Assembly: GCF_013410405.1 (NCBI RefSeq)
Contig: NZ_JACCFK010000001.1
Location: 3,658,001-3,722,000, forward strand
Source: Amycolatopsis endophytica
Lineage (GTDB): Bacteria > Actinomycetota > Actinomycetes > Mycobacteriales > Pseudonocardiaceae
Length of the DNA stretch: 64,000 bases
Reading direction: 5' to 3'
Both the position numbers and the translations under genes were made by a program. The notes under the pieces are model-generated. The model made no database searches, was not told the DNA's origin, and worked only from the letters and a program-made list of their open reading frames with translations. This document shows positions 26,290-38,570 of the stretch, piece by piece; position 1 is the stretch's first letter, and every line of letters starts with the position of its first letter.

Positions 26290-27080
26290 AGCCGCCGGTT
26301 GGCCAGTGCGCCCGTCGCGTTGCGGGCCTTGTCCGTGACCTCCGGGTCCACGTCCACGACCACCGATTCCGGCCCCGCGCCCAGCTGGGCGCGCACGCGC
26401 CCGAACCCGTCGGCCACGGTCGAGTACCCGATGCCCGTCGGCGCCTTCGGGTTCACCTCGACGCCCGCGGCCACCGGATCCGCCTGCCCGCAGCCCAGCA
26501 CCCAGCAGCCGGAGTCGAGCGCCCGCGCCCGCACCAGCACCTCCCACTGGTCGCGCTTGCCCTCGCCCGCACCCCACGACGTGGGCAGCACGACCGCGGA
26601 CGCGCCCCGGTCGGCCAGCGCGCGGAACAGCTCCGGGAACCGCACGTCGTAGCAGGTGGCGAAGCCCAGCGTGACGCCGTCGACCTGGACCGTCACCGGC
26701 TCTCCGCCCGGCGCGACCGTGTCGGACTCGCGGAAGCCGAACGCGTCGTAGAGGTGGATCTTGTGGTAGCCGGTGTGGTGCCCCAGCCCGGTGATGAGCA
26801 GTGTGTTGCGCACCCGGCCGTCCTCGTGCGGGGTGAACATGCCCGCCACCACCAGCACACCGTGCTCGTCCGCGATCGAGGCCACCGACTTGGCCCACGG
26901 CCCGTCCAGCGGCTCAGCGACCGGCCCGAGCGGCACCCCGAACCGCGCCATCGCGGCCTCCGGGAACACGACGACCCTGGCGCCCTCGCCCGCCGCGCGC
27001 GCCACGCCCTCGCGTATCGGGGCCAGGTTCTCCGCGGGCTCGGCACTCGATGTGAGCTGGCACAAGCCGATCCGGAGCAC
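26286..27080 (-). CDS. carbon-nitrogen hydrolase (nitrilase superfamily)
   Basis: 264 residues. The E-K-C catalytic triad is E41 (VFPEAAM), K107 (YHKIHLYD) and C143 ([11 protein letters not shown]). The pattern matches the Nit1/Nit2-like branch, which deaminates deaminated glutathione or omega-amides. The substrate here is not determined. GGGAGG precedes GTG 27080. It is divergent from hisD with only 49 bp between the starts. Confidence 0.9.
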   Translation of the reverse strand: MLRIGLCQLTSSAEPAENLAPIREGVARAAGEGARVVVFPEAAMARFGVPLGPVAEPLDGPWAKSVASIADEHGVLVVAGMFTPHEDGRVRNTLLITGLGHHTGYHKIHLYDAFGFRESDTVAPGGEPVTVQVDGVTLGFATCYDVRFPELFRALADRGASAVVLPTSWGAGEGKRDQWEVLVRARALDSGCWVLGCGQADPVAAGVEVNPKAPTGIGYSTVADGFGRVRAQLGAGPESVVVDVDPEVTDKARNATGALANRRL

Positions 27081-27129
27081 GGGCTACCTCCCTGGTCGTC
27101 GTCAAGGTTCCAACTCGTACCCTAGACCC

Positions 27130-30141
<3,012 letters not shown>

Positions 30142-30145
<4 letters not shown>

Positions 30146-30300
30146 GCAAGGAGCTCGTGGCCGTTCTCCTGCTGGCGCTGGGCGGGTTCCTCGTCGGCGG
30201 CGTCTACAGCACGTGGAAGACGGCCAAGGTGCTGGCGGGCTTGTTGCTCGTCGCAGCACTCCTGGCCGTCGGTGGCGCCATCGCCTGGCTGGTGTCCTAG
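30142..30300 (+). CDS. small two-helix membrane protein at the end of hisDCB
   Basis: 52 residues starting at GTG 30142, which overlaps the hisB stop (GTGA). Two hydrophobic helices, [18 protein letters not shown] and [16 protein letters not shown], are joined by the basic turn STWKTAK. The overlap implies coupled translation with hisB. I do not know a function; it resembles small membrane proteins that end his operons in related genera. Confidence 0.65.
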
Positions 30301-30464
30301 AACTGTTTCGGAAGTGGCTTGCGTGGCGGTGCGGGTGGCGGCCCCTCCCGCCTGCCCGCCACCGCCCTCAACGGACGCGCTCCGCGCGACCCCGCAGAAT
30401 CAAACCCGCGGCGGTGCAAGTTGACGGCCCACCTCAAGCGGCTCCGCCGCTGAGGAAACACTCC
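30301..30464. repeat. GC-rich, hairpin-dense intergenic element
   Basis: No gene is seen. Two stem-loops are visible: GGCGGTGCGGG (about 30325) with a later CCCGCCACCGCC, and CCTCAAGCGGC-TCC-GCCGCTGAGG at 30432-30455 with one bulged base. It separates the his genes from the convergent exporter and may terminate both. The mosaic look suggests a dispersed intergenic repeat, which needs the rest of the genome to confirm. Confidence 0.45.
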
Positions 30465-32660
30465 TTAGCTCCGCGCTTCTTCCAGCTCGCGCCGGTCGTC
30501 GAGGTGCTTTTTCAGGCCCTCGCCCTCGACATCGACGTTCGGCAGCACCCGCTGCAGCCACTTCGGCAGCCACCACGCGTGCTTGCCGAGCAGTGACATC
30601 ACCGCGGGCACGATCGACATCCGCACCACGAACGCGTCCACCAGGACGCCGAACGCGAGCGCGAACCCGATCGACTGGATCAGCGACAGCTCGGCCGCGA
30701 CGAACCCGGCGAACACGCTGATCATGATCAGCGCGGCGGCGACCACGACGCGGGCGCCGTGCCGGAAGCCGCTGACCACGGCGTCGCGGGCGTCGGCGCC
30801 GTGCACGTAGTCCTCGCGCATCCGCGTCACCAGGAAAACCTGGTAGTCCATCGCGAGGCCGAAGAGCACACCGATCAGCAGGATCGGCAGCATGCTCATG
30901 ATCGGGCCGGTCGACTCCACACCGAGCAGATCGTTGAGCCAGCCCCACTGGAACACCGCGACCACCGCGCCGAAGGTCGCCACGACCGAGCCGAGGAAGC
31001 CCAGCGTCGCCTTCAACGGCACGATGATCGAGCGGAAGACCAGCATCAGCAGCAGGAACGCGAGCCCGACGATGAGGCTGAGGTAGGGCACCATCGCGCC
31101 CGCCATCTTCTCGGACACGTCGATCTGCAGCGCCGTCTGCCCGGTCACCGACAGCTTCGCGCCGGTGGCGCCGGACAACCGGTCGGACTGGTCGCGGATG
31201 CTCGCGACGAGGTTCTCGGTGTCCTCGCTGCTCGGGCCGCTCTTCGGGATGACGGTGAGCAGCGCCGTGTCGCCCTCGGCGTTGAACTGCGCCTGGGTCA
31301 CCGCGGCGACGTCGGGCAACCGGGAGATCGAGTCGGTGGCTTCCGTCGCGGCCAGGCGCGGATCGGGCGCCTCCGCGGAATCGATGACGACGATGAGCGG
31401 TCCGTTGGTGCCCTCGCCGAAGCCCTCGCTGATCAGGTCGTAGGCCTTGCGCTGCGTCGAGTCCGGGGCGGCGGTGGCGTCGGTGGGCAGGCCGAGCTGC
31501 ATGCTCAGCGCCGGGATCGCGACGACGACCAGCCCCAGCACGGCGGTGACCAGCACCGGAACGCGGTGACGGCCGACGTGGCGCGCCCAGCGCTCGCCGA
31601 GCGCGGGCTTGCCGTTGTGCTTCGGGCGTGCCCGCTTGCCGACCACCTTGCGCCCGGCGAACCCGAGCAGCGCGGGCAGCAGGGTGAGCGCGATGAGGAC
31701 CGCGATGGCCACGGTCACGGCGGCCGCGATGCCCATCTGGCCGAGGATCGGGATGCCGACGACGGTCAGCCCGACCAGCGCGATGATCACGGTGAGACCG
31801 GCGAACACCACGGCGGACCCGGCGGTGCCGACCGAGCGGCCGGCGGCCTGCTCGAAATCGTGCCCTTCGGCGAGTTCGTGCCGGTACCGGGAGACGATGA
31901 ACAGGGCGTAGTCGATGCCGACGGCCAGGCCCAGCATCAGCGCCAGGATCGGGGTGTTGGAGTTCAGGTCGACGAACCCGGACACCGTCATGACGCCCGC
32001 CATGCCCACGCCGACGCCGATGAGGGCGGTCAGCAGCGGCAGGCCCGCCGCGACGACCGAGCCGAACGTGATCGCCAGGACGATCGCCGCGACGATGACC
32101 CCGACGCCTTCGGTGGCCTCGGTGGCGGGCACTCCCTGGATCGCGTCGCCACCGAACTCGACGGTGAAACCGGCGCCCTTGGCGGCGTTGGCCGCGGATT
32201 TGAGCGCTTCGCGGTCACTGTCCGTGACGTCTGTCGCGGGGACGTTGTAGCTCACCTGGGCCATCGCGATGTTCCCGTCCGCGGAGACGGTCTTCGCCTG
32301 GTACGGGTCGGCGACCATCGTGACGCCCGGCGCCGTCTTGACCTTGGCGAGCATCTCCTCGACGGTCGCCTGCGCGGCCGGGTCGGTCAGCTTCTGCCCG
32401 TCCGGCGCCTCGATGGCCACGCGCGCCGTGGCGTTCCCAGCTGCGGCCTGCGGAAACTTGTCTTTCAGGTGATCGATGGCCTGCTGGGCCTCCGTGCCCG
32501 GAATGGTCACGGTATTGGACATCTGGCCGGACAGCGTCAGCGCGCCGCCGCCCAGGGCGAGCAGGATCGCCGTCCAGACACTCGCGACGAGCCAGCGCCG
32601 TCGGAAGGAAAACCGGGCGAGGCGGTAGAGCAGGGTGGCCACGGGTCGGCTCCAATTCAT
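30465..32660 (-). CDS. MMPL/RND-family exporter
   Basis: 731 residues from ATG 32660. Two repeats each have one helix, a large extracytoplasmic loop and five helices. The MMPL signatures GLAVGIDYALFIVSRYRHE and GLAMDYQVFLVTRMRED carry the membrane Asp-Tyr pairs used for proton coupling. Family members export lipids, drugs or siderophores across the inner membrane. It is divergent from a TetR gene with three palindromic operators between, so it is very probably repressed by that TetR and induced by its ligand. Confidence 0.93.
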   Translation of the reverse strand: MNWSRPVATLLYRLARFSFRRRWLVASVWTAILLALGGGALTLSGQMSNTVTIPGTEAQQAIDHLKDKFPQAAAGNATARVAIEAPDGQKLTDPAAQATVEEMLAKVKTAPGVTMVADPYQAKTVSADGNIAMAQVSYNVPATDVTDSDREALKSAANAAKGAGFTVEFGGDAIQGVPATEATEGVGVIVAAIVLAITFGSVVAAGLPLLTALIGVGVGMAGVMTVSGFVDLNSNTPILALMLGLAVGIDYALFIVSRYRHELAEGHDFEQAAGRSVGTAGSAVVFAGLTVIIALVGLTVVGIPILGQMGIAAAVTVAIAVLIALTLLPALLGFAGRKVVGKRARPKHNGKPALGERWARHVGRHRVPVLVTAVLGLVVVAIPALSMQLGLPTDATAAPDSTQRKAYDLISEGFGEGTNGPLIVVIDSAEAPDPRLAATEATDSISRLPDVAAVTQAQFNAEGDTALLTVIPKSGPSSEDTENLVASIRDQSDRLSGATGAKLSVTGQTALQIDVSEKMAGAMVPYLSLIVGLAFLLLMLVFRSIIVPLKATLGFLGSVVATFGAVVAVFQWGWLNDLLGVESTGPIMSMLPILLIGVLFGLAMDYQVFLVTRMREDYVHGADARDAVVSGFRHGARVVVAAALIMISVFAGFVAAELSLIQSIGFALAFGVLVDAFVVRMSIVPAVMSLLGKHAWWLPKWLQRVLPNVDVEGEGLKKHLDDRRELEEARS

Positions 32661-32693
32661 ATTCGGGTGACATCCGATCCGGTGATATCGAAG

Positions 32694-32755
32694 CTAGCCG
32701 ATCGGCAAGTGCGCTACAAGCCGATCGGCTAGTGTGTGACTAGCCGCACGGCTAG
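32694..32755. promoter_or_regulatory. three 16-bp TetR operators at exact 23-bp spacing
   Basis: The consensus is CTAGCCG-NN-CGGCTAG. Site A 32694-32709 (last half-site CGGCAAG, one mismatch), site B 32717-32732 (first half-site CAAGCCG, one mismatch), site C 32740-32755 (perfect). Starts are 23 bp apart in both intervals. The array fills the divergent promoter region between the exporter and the TetR gene. Confidence 0.85.
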
Positions 32756-32826
32756 GCTCCCAAACGTTTGCCGGGAAGATCCGGGTCGCGTACTCTTCGG
32801 CTGCCGACGAGGAGGTTCGACAGTCG

Positions 32827-33411
32827 ATGGCAGCCGTGGCCGGTCACGAGGACACCCGTACGCGCCTGCTCGCCACGGCTCTGCGGTTGTTCACCGAGCA
32901 CGGTGTCGAGGGCACGTCGCTGCAGATGATCGCGGACGCACTGGGCGTCACCAAGGCGGCGGTGTACTACCACTTCAAGGCGAAGGACGAGATCACCGAG
33001 GCCGTGGTCGAGCCCGCACTGCGCGAGCTGGAATCGATCGTCGGGGAGGCGGCCCGCGAGCGCAGGCCAGGCGCGCGGATCGACCACCTGCTCGACGGTT
33101 TCGTCGACATCGTGGTGCGGCACCGGGCGCTGGTGGCGCTGTTTTCGAGCGACCCGGGCGTGTCGCGGGCGCTGGAGAAGCACTTCTTCGGCAAGGAAAG
33201 CGCGATGGTCGGGATGATGTCCATCCTGACGGGTCCCGACCCCGACCCGGCACGCGACGTGGCCGCCCACGCGGCCCTCGCGGGCATCGCACTGGCGGGC
33301 GGATCACCCGAACTGGCGCACTACGGAGACGACACCCTGCGCGAGGCCCTTCTCGACGTCGGCCGCAAACTGCTCGGCCGCCCCCGCCCCCGCCGCACCC
33401 CCGAGCGCTGA
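32827..33411 (+). CDS. TetR-family repressor of the divergent exporter
   Basis: 194 residues. The HTH (GTSLQMIADALGVTKAAVYYHF) at about 28-50 is classic TetR; the rest is an all-helical ligand and dimer domain. GAGGAGG (32809-32815) precedes ATG 32827 by 11 nt. It probably binds the palindromes at 32694-32755 and controls itself and the exporter. Ligand unknown. An Arg/Pro-rich tail ends the protein. Confidence 0.93.
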   Translation: MAAVAGHEDTRTRLLATALRLFTEHGVEGTSLQMIADALGVTKAAVYYHFKAKDEITEAVVEPALRELESIVGEAARERRPGARIDHLLDGFVDIVVRHRALVALFSSDPGVSRALEKHFFGKESAMVGMMSILTGPDPDPARDVAAHAALAGIALAGGSPELAHYGDDTLREALLDVGRKLLGRPRPRRTPER

Positions 33412-33427
33412 CCCCGCCCCGGCCCGC

Positions 33428-33466
33428 GCGAGTCCCACGTTCCCGTCGGCGAGTCCCACGTTCCCG
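33428..33466. repeat. two copies of a 21-bp-period repeat
   Basis: GCGAGTCCCACGTTCCCG occurs at 33428-33445 and 33449-33466, exactly 21 bp apart. In reverse complement it reads CGGGAACGTGGGACTCGC, which shares a CGGGA-[GA]-CG....[AG]ACTCGC frame with the array at 3867. It lies between tetR and the GNAT gene. Confidence 0.85.
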
Positions 33467-33523
33467 CGGGCGCGCCTTCGTGCTCGCGGCGCCGTACCGT
33501 CTCCCGGCGGCCCGGGAGCGGGT

Positions 33524-33943
33524 TCAGGTCAGTGGCAACGTCAGGCAGGCGGCGGTCTCGGTGAACCCCCGTCGCACGTAGTACCCCCGCGCGGTCCGCG
33601 TCGCGACCGTCACCTCCACGGCGCCACCGCGCCGCGCCCGGCGGATGATCGCGTCCACCAGTAGTCCGCCTGCGCCTCGTCCGCGGTGCGCGGGCGCGAC
33701 CACCAGCTCCAGCAGCTGGCTGACCGGCCCGTTCGCGGAGAGCGACAGCATCCGTGCGGCCAGCGCGTACCCGGCGACCTCGCCGTCGGCGTCCGCGACC
33801 AGGAGATCGGCGCCGTCGTAGGTCATCGCGGCGATGAGTTCTTCGTAGTTGTGGTCGAAGGCGGACCGGCTGGCACCGTGGGACGCGTCGAGGATGGCGA
33901 ACACCGCTTCGGCGTCGGTGACATCGGCTGGCCTGATTCGCAC
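33524..33943 (-). CDS. GNAT-family N-acetyltransferase
   Basis: 139 residues. The acetyl-CoA pyrophosphate loop is HRGRGAGG (motif A, about 88-95), followed by TARGYYVRRGFTET, the usual GNAT end with a conserved Tyr. The substrate cannot be predicted. GTG 33943 lies directly after GAGGAG, which is too close to be ideal, so the true start may differ slightly. Confidence 0.85.
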   Translation of the reverse strand: MRIRPADVTDAEAVFAILDASHGASRSAFDHNYEELIAAMTYDGADLLVADADGEVAGYALAARMLSLSANGPVSQLLELVVAPAHRGRGAGGLLVDAIIRRARRGGAVEVTVATRTARGYYVRRGFTETAACLTLPLT

Positions 33944-34114
33944 CTCCTCATTGTGCTCATTCAGTGACGACCGAGGTACTTCGGAGGCGCCCGCTCGGGT
34001 GAGTCGGACGTCGTTCGGGCAACGACGAACGCCGCGTCACGCTCGACGGAAGCGAGCCTGGATTGTCGGTGGCCCCTGGTAAGCAAGAAGCACGAACCGA
34101 AGGGGATGATCTCC

Positions 34115-34525
34115 ATGCTCCACACCGCCACCGGCCTCCTCGACCTGTGGACCGAGCCGCAGGAACGGGAATGCCTGTCCTGCTACGTGACCCGTATGCT
34201 GGCCGACTTCGGCTGCGACGGGACATTGCGCTGGACCGGGCTCTGGCGCGGCATCCGCGCGCCCGGGTTCAAGGCGCTCGACCACGCACTGCGGACCACA
34301 CCGTGCGACTGCGGTGTGCCGTCCGCTCTCGGAGCGGCGCCGATGACGGAACGGCACGCCGCCGCGCCACGGGCTTCGAGCGGCACCGAGCCGGATCCGC
34401 CGCCACCCTGCCCCGGTGTCCGCCGCGGCTCGATTCGGCCCTGTTCCGCCTGGGAGCGACCGCCGCCCGACCCCGGCCGGGGTGACTGCCGCTCGCCCAG
34501 CCCCGCTTCGCCCATGAGCCGGTGA
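34115..34525 (+). CDS. DUF2695-like protein with atypical tail
   Basis: 136 residues. The first 65 residues (RECLSCYVTRMLADFGCDGTL, RGIRAPGFKALDHAL, PCDC) match the DUF2695 pattern. The following 65 residues are a Pro/Arg/Ser-rich stretch unlike the usual short ending, suggesting an old frameshift or run-on. I prefer ATG 34115, 9 nt after AGGGG (34101-34105); ATG 34106 abuts the ribosome site. Function unknown. Confidence 0.6.
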   Translation: MLHTATGLLDLWTEPQERECLSCYVTRMLADFGCDGTLRWTGLWRGIRAPGFKALDHALRTTPCDCGVPSALGAAPMTERHAAAPRASSGTEPDPPPPCPGVRRGSIRPCSAWERPPPDPGRGDCRSPSPASPMSR

Positions 34526-34603
34526 CTGGCGGTCGACCGGCCGCGAGATCGTACCGCGGAGGAGCGGGTGACCCGCGGAACCGCCGCCGCAGCGCGGCTG
34601 CGC

Positions 34604-35065
34604 CTACGCGCCGCCCTCGGCTGCCGGCTTGAGACCGCGCGCGCCCGGCCCGTACTGCGCCATCCGGTCGTCGGTGTTGTAGAGCCCGCACACGCGCAGC
34701 GAAAGGCACCCGCAGCCGACGCACCCGGTGAGCCGGTCACGCAGCCGCTGGAGCGCGTCGATCCGGGCGTCTAGTTCGTCCTGCCAACCGCGGGACAGCC
34801 GGGCCCAGTCGGCCTTCGTCGGAGCGTGATCGTGTGGCAGGGTGGACAGGGCGTCGTGGATCTCTTCGAGGCTCAGTCCCACCCGCTGCGCGGCACGGAT
34901 GAACGCGATCCGGCGCAGCACCGACCGCGGATAGCGGCGCTGGTTCCCGGCCGAGCGCTCCGACGAGATCAGGCCACGGTCCTCGTAGAAGCGCAATGCG
35001 GTGTGCGGCACGCCGCTGCGGTCCGCGACCTGGCCGATGGTCAGGTGGTCGGCAAGCTTGGTCAC
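34604..35065 (-). CDS. soxR: redox-sensing activator SoxR
   Basis: 153 residues. N-terminal MerR-type HTH (LTIGQVADRSGVPHTALRFYEDRGL), dimer helix, and the [2Fe-2S] cysteines C115, C118, C120 and C126 in the SoxR pattern CxxCxCxxxxxC. SoxR is activated by oxidation of the cluster by redox-cycling compounds. GTG 35065 is 6 nt after a minus-strand TAGGCT, so the message is probably leaderless. A SoxR box lies 20 bp upstream of the start. In actinomycetes SoxR often responds to the cell's own redox-active metabolites. Confidence 0.94.
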   Translation of the reverse strand: MTKLADHLTIGQVADRSGVPHTALRFYEDRGLISSERSAGNQRRYPRSVLRRIAFIRAAQRVGLSLEEIHDALSTLPHDHAPTKADWARLSRGWQDELDARIDALQRLRDRLTGCVGCGCLSLRVCGLYNTDDRMAQYGPGARGLKPAAEGGA

Positions 35066-35084
35066 GGCGCCAGCCTAGCCTTGA

Positions 35085-35102
35085 CTTCAACTTAAGTCGA
35101 GG
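35085..35102. promoter_or_regulatory. SoxR box
   Basis: CTTCAACTTAAGTCGAGG matches the enterobacterial SoxR operator CCTCAAGTTAACTTGAGG at 14 of 18 positions. It lies immediately upstream of the soxR -10 (TAGGCT). No other soxR-facing gene starts here, so autoregulation is the simplest reading. Confidence 0.7.
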
Positions 35103-35338
35103 TTGCGTCGTTCGGGTGCGGGGGACGGGAAGCATTCCGGGCCCGGGGTCCACAGTAGAGGTGCCGTGGCTCCCCGTATGTCTACAGTGGAATGGAGAGC
35201 CGGGAGGTGGCCGGCCACGACCTCGCCTCGCCCACCGCCTCGACGCGGTGCACCCGCCGTCCGCCACCACACTCCGCGCACGAGGATGCGCCCTCCGGCA
35301 GCGGAGGCGATTTTCGCCTCAGGTCCCGTCGCGGCCCC
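35103..35338. other. 236-nt stretch without an assigned gene; one long inverted repeat
   Basis: TCCACAGTAGA (35149-35159) and TCTACAGTGGA (35181-35191) are inverted arms with one mismatch and a 21-nt spacer. Short open frames exist on both strands. One on the minus strand ends CAECGGGRRVHRV and looks slightly protein-like, but none has a convincing start. Confidence 0.4.
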
Positions 35339-35653
35339 TCACGGCGTGTGGGGCAGGAGGCGGCACAGGGCCTCGGCGCCGACCGCCAGGTCCTCGGCCG
35401 CCGCGGCGGACTGCTCCAGCTTGCTGTGGATCGTCTGGTAGGCGAGCAGGCCCAGCTCGTGCTCCCGCGTCCGCAGCGCCGGGCAGGCGCGCAGGTCATC
35501 GAGGAGGCGGGTCACCGCGCTCGCCATCGTGGCCAGCCCTTCGAGCAGGTCGCGCACCTCGTCCCGGTCCAGGCGGGCGCCCTCCAGACCGTCCAGCGAC
35601 TTGGCCAGCTCCCCGGCCAGATCGGCGATCCGCACTTCGCTCTGCGACGACAT
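35339..35653 (-). CDS. small all-helical protein of unknown function
   Basis: 104 residues from ATG 35653, with GAGGGAG just upstream. Almost wholly helical with heptad-like Leu spacing ([18 protein letters not shown] ... [21 protein letters not shown]). No domain recognised. A longer in-frame reading upstream is Gly/Arg/Pro-rich and unlikely to be coded. Probably cytoplasmic. It points away from hisH across 227 bp. Confidence 0.55.
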   Translation of the reverse strand: MSSQSEVRIADLAGELAKSLDGLEGARLDRDEVRDLLEGLATMASAVTRLLDDLRACPALRTREHELGLLAYQTIHSKLEQSAAAAEDLAVGAEALCRLLPHTP

Positions 35654-35880
35654 CGTCACTCCCTCGCGCGGCATCCCGGCGCCGCATGCCCCCTCCACCC
35701 GACATCCAACGCCTCGGAGTCGCTCGACGGAACCGCCAGTCCGGCCACCACCCGGACGCCCCGCGTGCCCGAAGCCGCCCGGGGCCGTCCGTCCCGGCGG
35801 AGCCGCTTCCGCCCGGCACGACAAAGCCCGCGCGCGGCCGCCCGGCGGAACAACCGTCGCGGAGCCTCTAGACTGGTCAG

Positions 35881-36510
35881 GTGGCTCGCGTCGTGATTCT
35901 GGACTACGGATCGGGGAACCTGCGCTCCGCCGAGCGCGCTGTCCGGCGCGCCGGCGCCGAGGTCGAGGTGACCGCCGATCCGCACGCCGCCCTCGAAGCC
36001 GACGGGCTCGTGGTCCCGGGGGTGGGGGCCTACGCCGCCTGCATGGCTGGCCTGCTCTCCGTCGGCGGCGAGAAGATCATCGGCAGCCGTCTCGCCGGGG
36101 GGCGTCCGGTGCTGGGCATCTGCGTCGGCATGCAGATCCTGTTCGAGCGGGGCGTCGAGCACGGCGTCGAGACCCAGGGCACCGGCGAGTGGCCCGGCAC
36201 GGTCGAGCGCCTGCACGCCGACGTCGTCCCCCACATGGGCTGGAACACCGTTCGCGCGCCGGGGGACTCGCAGCTGTTCGCCGGCCTCGACGCGAGCACC
36301 CGGTTCTACTTCGTGCACTCCTACGCCGCCCGCCGCTGGGAGCTGGACTCCGGCCTGCCCGGCCAGCAGCCCAAGGTGACCTGGTCACACCACGGCGAGG
36401 ACTTCGTCGCGGCCGCCGAGAACGGACCGCTGTGGGCGACCCAGTTCCACCCGGAGAAGTCCGGCGACGCGGGCGCGCACCTGCTGGAGAACTGGCTCCG
36501 CACCCTCTGA
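35881..36510 (+). CDS. hisH: imidazole glycerol phosphate synthase, glutaminase subunit
   Basis: 209 residues, class I glutamine amidotransferase. The triad is C81 (GICVGMQ), H190 and E192 (FHPEKSG). It supplies ammonia to HisF. TAGACT (35869-35874) is 6 nt before GTG 35881, so it starts a second his transcription unit, 5.6 kb from hisB, probably leaderless. hisA follows after 35 nt. Confidence 0.96.
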   Translation: MARVVILDYGSGNLRSAERAVRRAGAEVEVTADPHAALEADGLVVPGVGAYAACMAGLLSVGGEKIIGSRLAGGRPVLGICVGMQILFERGVEHGVETQGTGEWPGTVERLHADVVPHMGWNTVRAPGDSQLFAGLDASTRFYFVHSYAARRWELDSGLPGQQPKVTWSHHGEDFVAAAENGPLWATQFHPEKSGDAGAHLLENWLRTL

Positions 36511-36545
36511 CCAGGACGGCGCCACGGCCTCCTTATAGTGGCCGC

Positions 36546-37286
36546 GTGACGTTCACCCTGCTTCCCGCCGTCGATGTGGCCGATGGCCAGGCCGTGCGTC
36601 TCGTCCAGGGCGAGGCGGGCACGGAAACCTCCTACGGCAGCCCGCTGGAGGCGGCGCTGGCTTGGCAGCGGGACGGCGCGGAGTGGATCCACCTCGTCGA
36701 CCTCGACGCCGCGTTCGGCAAGGGCTCCAACAAGGAGCTGATCTCCCGCGTCGTCGGTGAGCTGGACGTGCAGGTCGAGCTGTCCGGCGGCATCCGGGAC
36801 GACGCGTCGCTGGAGGCCGCGCTGGCCACCGGCGCCCGCCGCGTCAACCTGGGCACCGCGGTGCTCGAAGATCCGGAGTGGACGGCCAAGGTCGTCGCCA
36901 CGCACGGTGACCGTGTCGCCATCGGTCTCGACGTGCGCATCACCGAGCAGGGCCACCGCCTCAAGGGCCGCGGCTGGACCAGCGACGGCGGTGACCTGTG
37001 GGAGGTACTGGAACGCCTGGACCGCGACGGCGCCTGCCGCTATGTCGTCACCGACGTCAGCAAGGACGGCACCCTCCAGGGTCCCAACCTCGACCTGCTC
37101 ACCGAGGTCGCCGCCCGCACCGACGCGCCGGTGATCGCCTCCGGCGGAGTGTCCAGTTTGGACGACGTGCGGGCGCTCGCCGGCCTCGCGTGCGACGGTG
37201 TCGAGGGCGCGATCATCGGCAAGGCGCTCTACGCCGGCGCGTTCACGCTGCCGCAGGCTCTCGACGCGGTCACTCCGCGAGCTTGA
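36546..37286 (+). CDS. priA: bifunctional HisA/TrpF isomerase PriA
   Basis: 246 residues, (beta/alpha)8 barrel. The catalytic aspartates are D10 (PAVDVADG) and D170 (VTDVSKDG), with R18. [10 protein letters not shown] places W144 where mycobacterial PriA has the Trp needed for the TrpF reaction. PriA isomerises both ProFAR and phosphoribosylanthranilate, which accounts for the absence of trpF from the trp cluster here. TATAGT (36534-36539) is 6 nt before GTG 36546, giving it a leaderless promoter of its own. Overlaps the convergent gene by 17 bp. Confidence 0.93.
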   Translation: MTFTLLPAVDVADGQAVRLVQGEAGTETSYGSPLEAALAWQRDGAEWIHLVDLDAAFGKGSNKELISRVVGELDVQVELSGGIRDDASLEAALATGARRVNLGTAVLEDPEWTAKVVATHGDRVAIGLDVRITEQGHRLKGRGWTSDGGDLWEVLERLDRDGACRYVVTDVSKDGTLQGPNLDLLTEVAARTDAPVIASGGVSSLDDVRALAGLACDGVEGAIIGKALYAGAFTLPQALDAVTPRA

Positions 37287-37650
37287 TCGCCAGCCCGATC
37301 GTCTTCTGACGGCCCCGCAGCCTGCTGAAAAACATCGTCACCTGCCCGACGATCCCGTACTTGCGCGCGATCGCCGTCCGCGCCCGCTCGGTGGCTTCGT
37401 CGTCCAGCAGCCGCGCCCGGCCGGTCACCACGGGCCCGTGGGTCTGGTTGCCGCGGAGGTCGCAGCCCTGCACCGTGACCTCGGGGTTGTTGCGGACCCG
37501 CTTGACCTTGCCAGCCTGCCGGTCGCTCCAGACCACCACCTCGCCGTCGTGGCCCGCCGCCCAGACCGGGGTCGGCACCGGGGTGCCGTTCTTGCGGAAC
37601 GTGGTCAGCAGGAGGTACTTCTCGGCGGCGATCGGCTCGAAGGACGACAT
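37270..37650 (-). CDS. PPOX-class F420-dependent oxidoreductase-like protein
   Basis: 126 residues, split-barrel flavin/F420-binding fold. [19 protein letters not shown] at about 14-32 is the family's strand pair; [16 protein letters not shown] and TGRARLLDD follow. Members reduce diverse substrates with F420H2 or bind FMN. Substrate unknown. A minus-strand TACAGT lies 6 nt before ATG 37650, consistent with leaderless expression. Confidence 0.85.
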   Translation of the reverse strand: MSSFEPIAAEKYLLLTTFRKNGTPVPTPVWAAGHDGEVVVWSDRQAGKVKRVRNNPEVTVQGCDLRGNQTHGPVVTGRARLLDDEATERARTAIARKYGIVGQVTMFFSRLRGRQKTIGLAIKLAE

Positions 37651-37669
37651 GCCGCCACTGTAGCGCGGA

Positions 37670-38527
37670 TCACGCCACGCCGTGCCGCTCGTCGCTCCCT
37701 TGTGGACTGTCGATCTCGCCGAACCGGGCCAGCGCCAGCGCCGCCGCGACCGCGAGGACGAACCCGGCCACCGCCACCGGAGCGAACCCGGGCCGCGTCG
37801 AATCGCCCAGCACGAGCACACCGATCAGCGACGGCACCACGGTCTCGCCGACCACCATGAGCGCGGTGGCCGTCGTGACGCTGCCCCGCTGCAGGGCGGA
37901 GGTGTAGAACAGCATCGCGAGCACACCCGCCGCCGCGACCGCGTAGGCCGCGGGATCGGTCAGCAGGGCCACGACGCCGGAGACCTCCAGGACCCGTCCG
38001 GCCAGCGCCACGACACCGAAGCACAGACCGGAGACCAGTCCGAGCGCGGGCGTGCGGACGCGTTCCGTGGCGCGCCCGGTGATCCAGCCCGCCGCGGCCA
38101 GCGCCGCGGTGACCAGCAGGAGCCCGACGCGGAACCCGGTGCCCACCGGGTCCGATCCCTCACTCGCGGCGGCGAAGCCGAGCACGGCCAGTCCCGCGCA
38201 CACCAGCGCGACCGCGGTCCACTCCCGGCCGGACAGCCGGGCGCCCAGCCGCAGCGCGGCCACCGCCGTCACCGCGAGGCTCGCCGCGAGCGTCGCCTGC
38301 ACCAGGAACAACGGCAGCACCCGCAATGCGGCCAGTTGCGCCGCGAACCCGGCCACGTCCAGCCCGACGCCGAGCACGAACCGCCACTGCCGCAGCACGC
38401 GCACCAGCAGCCGCGGATCCACACCGGACGTGCCCTCGTCCACCGCGCGAGCCGCGACGGCCTGGAAGACGGACGCCGTCCCGTACGCCACCGCGGCGGC
38501 CACCGCGCACAGCAACCCCCACCACAC
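37670..38527 (-). CDS. ten-helix EamA/DMT-type membrane protein
   Basis: 285 residues with about ten hydrophobic helices in two halves and short loops, as in DMT-superfamily permeases (for example [10 protein letters not shown]-like [18 protein letters not shown] and [15 protein letters not shown]). Substrate unknown. I prefer GTG 38527, 7 nt after a minus-strand TAGAGT (38540-38535). An in-frame ATG at 38557 would run into the hisF promoter. It sits, opposed, between hisA and hisF. Confidence 0.75.
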   Translation of the reverse strand: MWWGLLCAVAAAVAYGTASVFQAVAARAVDEGTSGVDPRLLVRVLRQWRFVLGVGLDVAGFAAQLAALRVLPLFLVQATLAASLAVTAVAALRLGARLSGREWTAVALVCAGLAVLGFAAASEGSDPVGTGFRVGLLLVTAALAAAGWITGRATERVRTPALGLVSGLCFGVVALAGRVLEVSGVVALLTDPAAYAVAAAGVLAMLFYTSALQRGSVTTATALMVVGETVVPSLIGVLVLGDSTRPGFAPVAVAGFVLAVAAALALARFGEIDSPQGSDERHGVA

Positions 38528-38570
38528 TCCGACCACTCTAGGCTCGGAACCGGTCATCTACCCTGGTGGC

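Noticed and set aside
34604-34774. Plus-strand open frame opposite the soxR 3' end
   Set aside because: Antisense to the conserved Fe-S cysteine region of soxR; low complexity.
35182-35338. Small minus-strand zinc-ribbon-like protein ending CAECGGGRRVHRV
   Set aside because: No start codon with a ribosome site or leaderless -10, and only one Cys pair.
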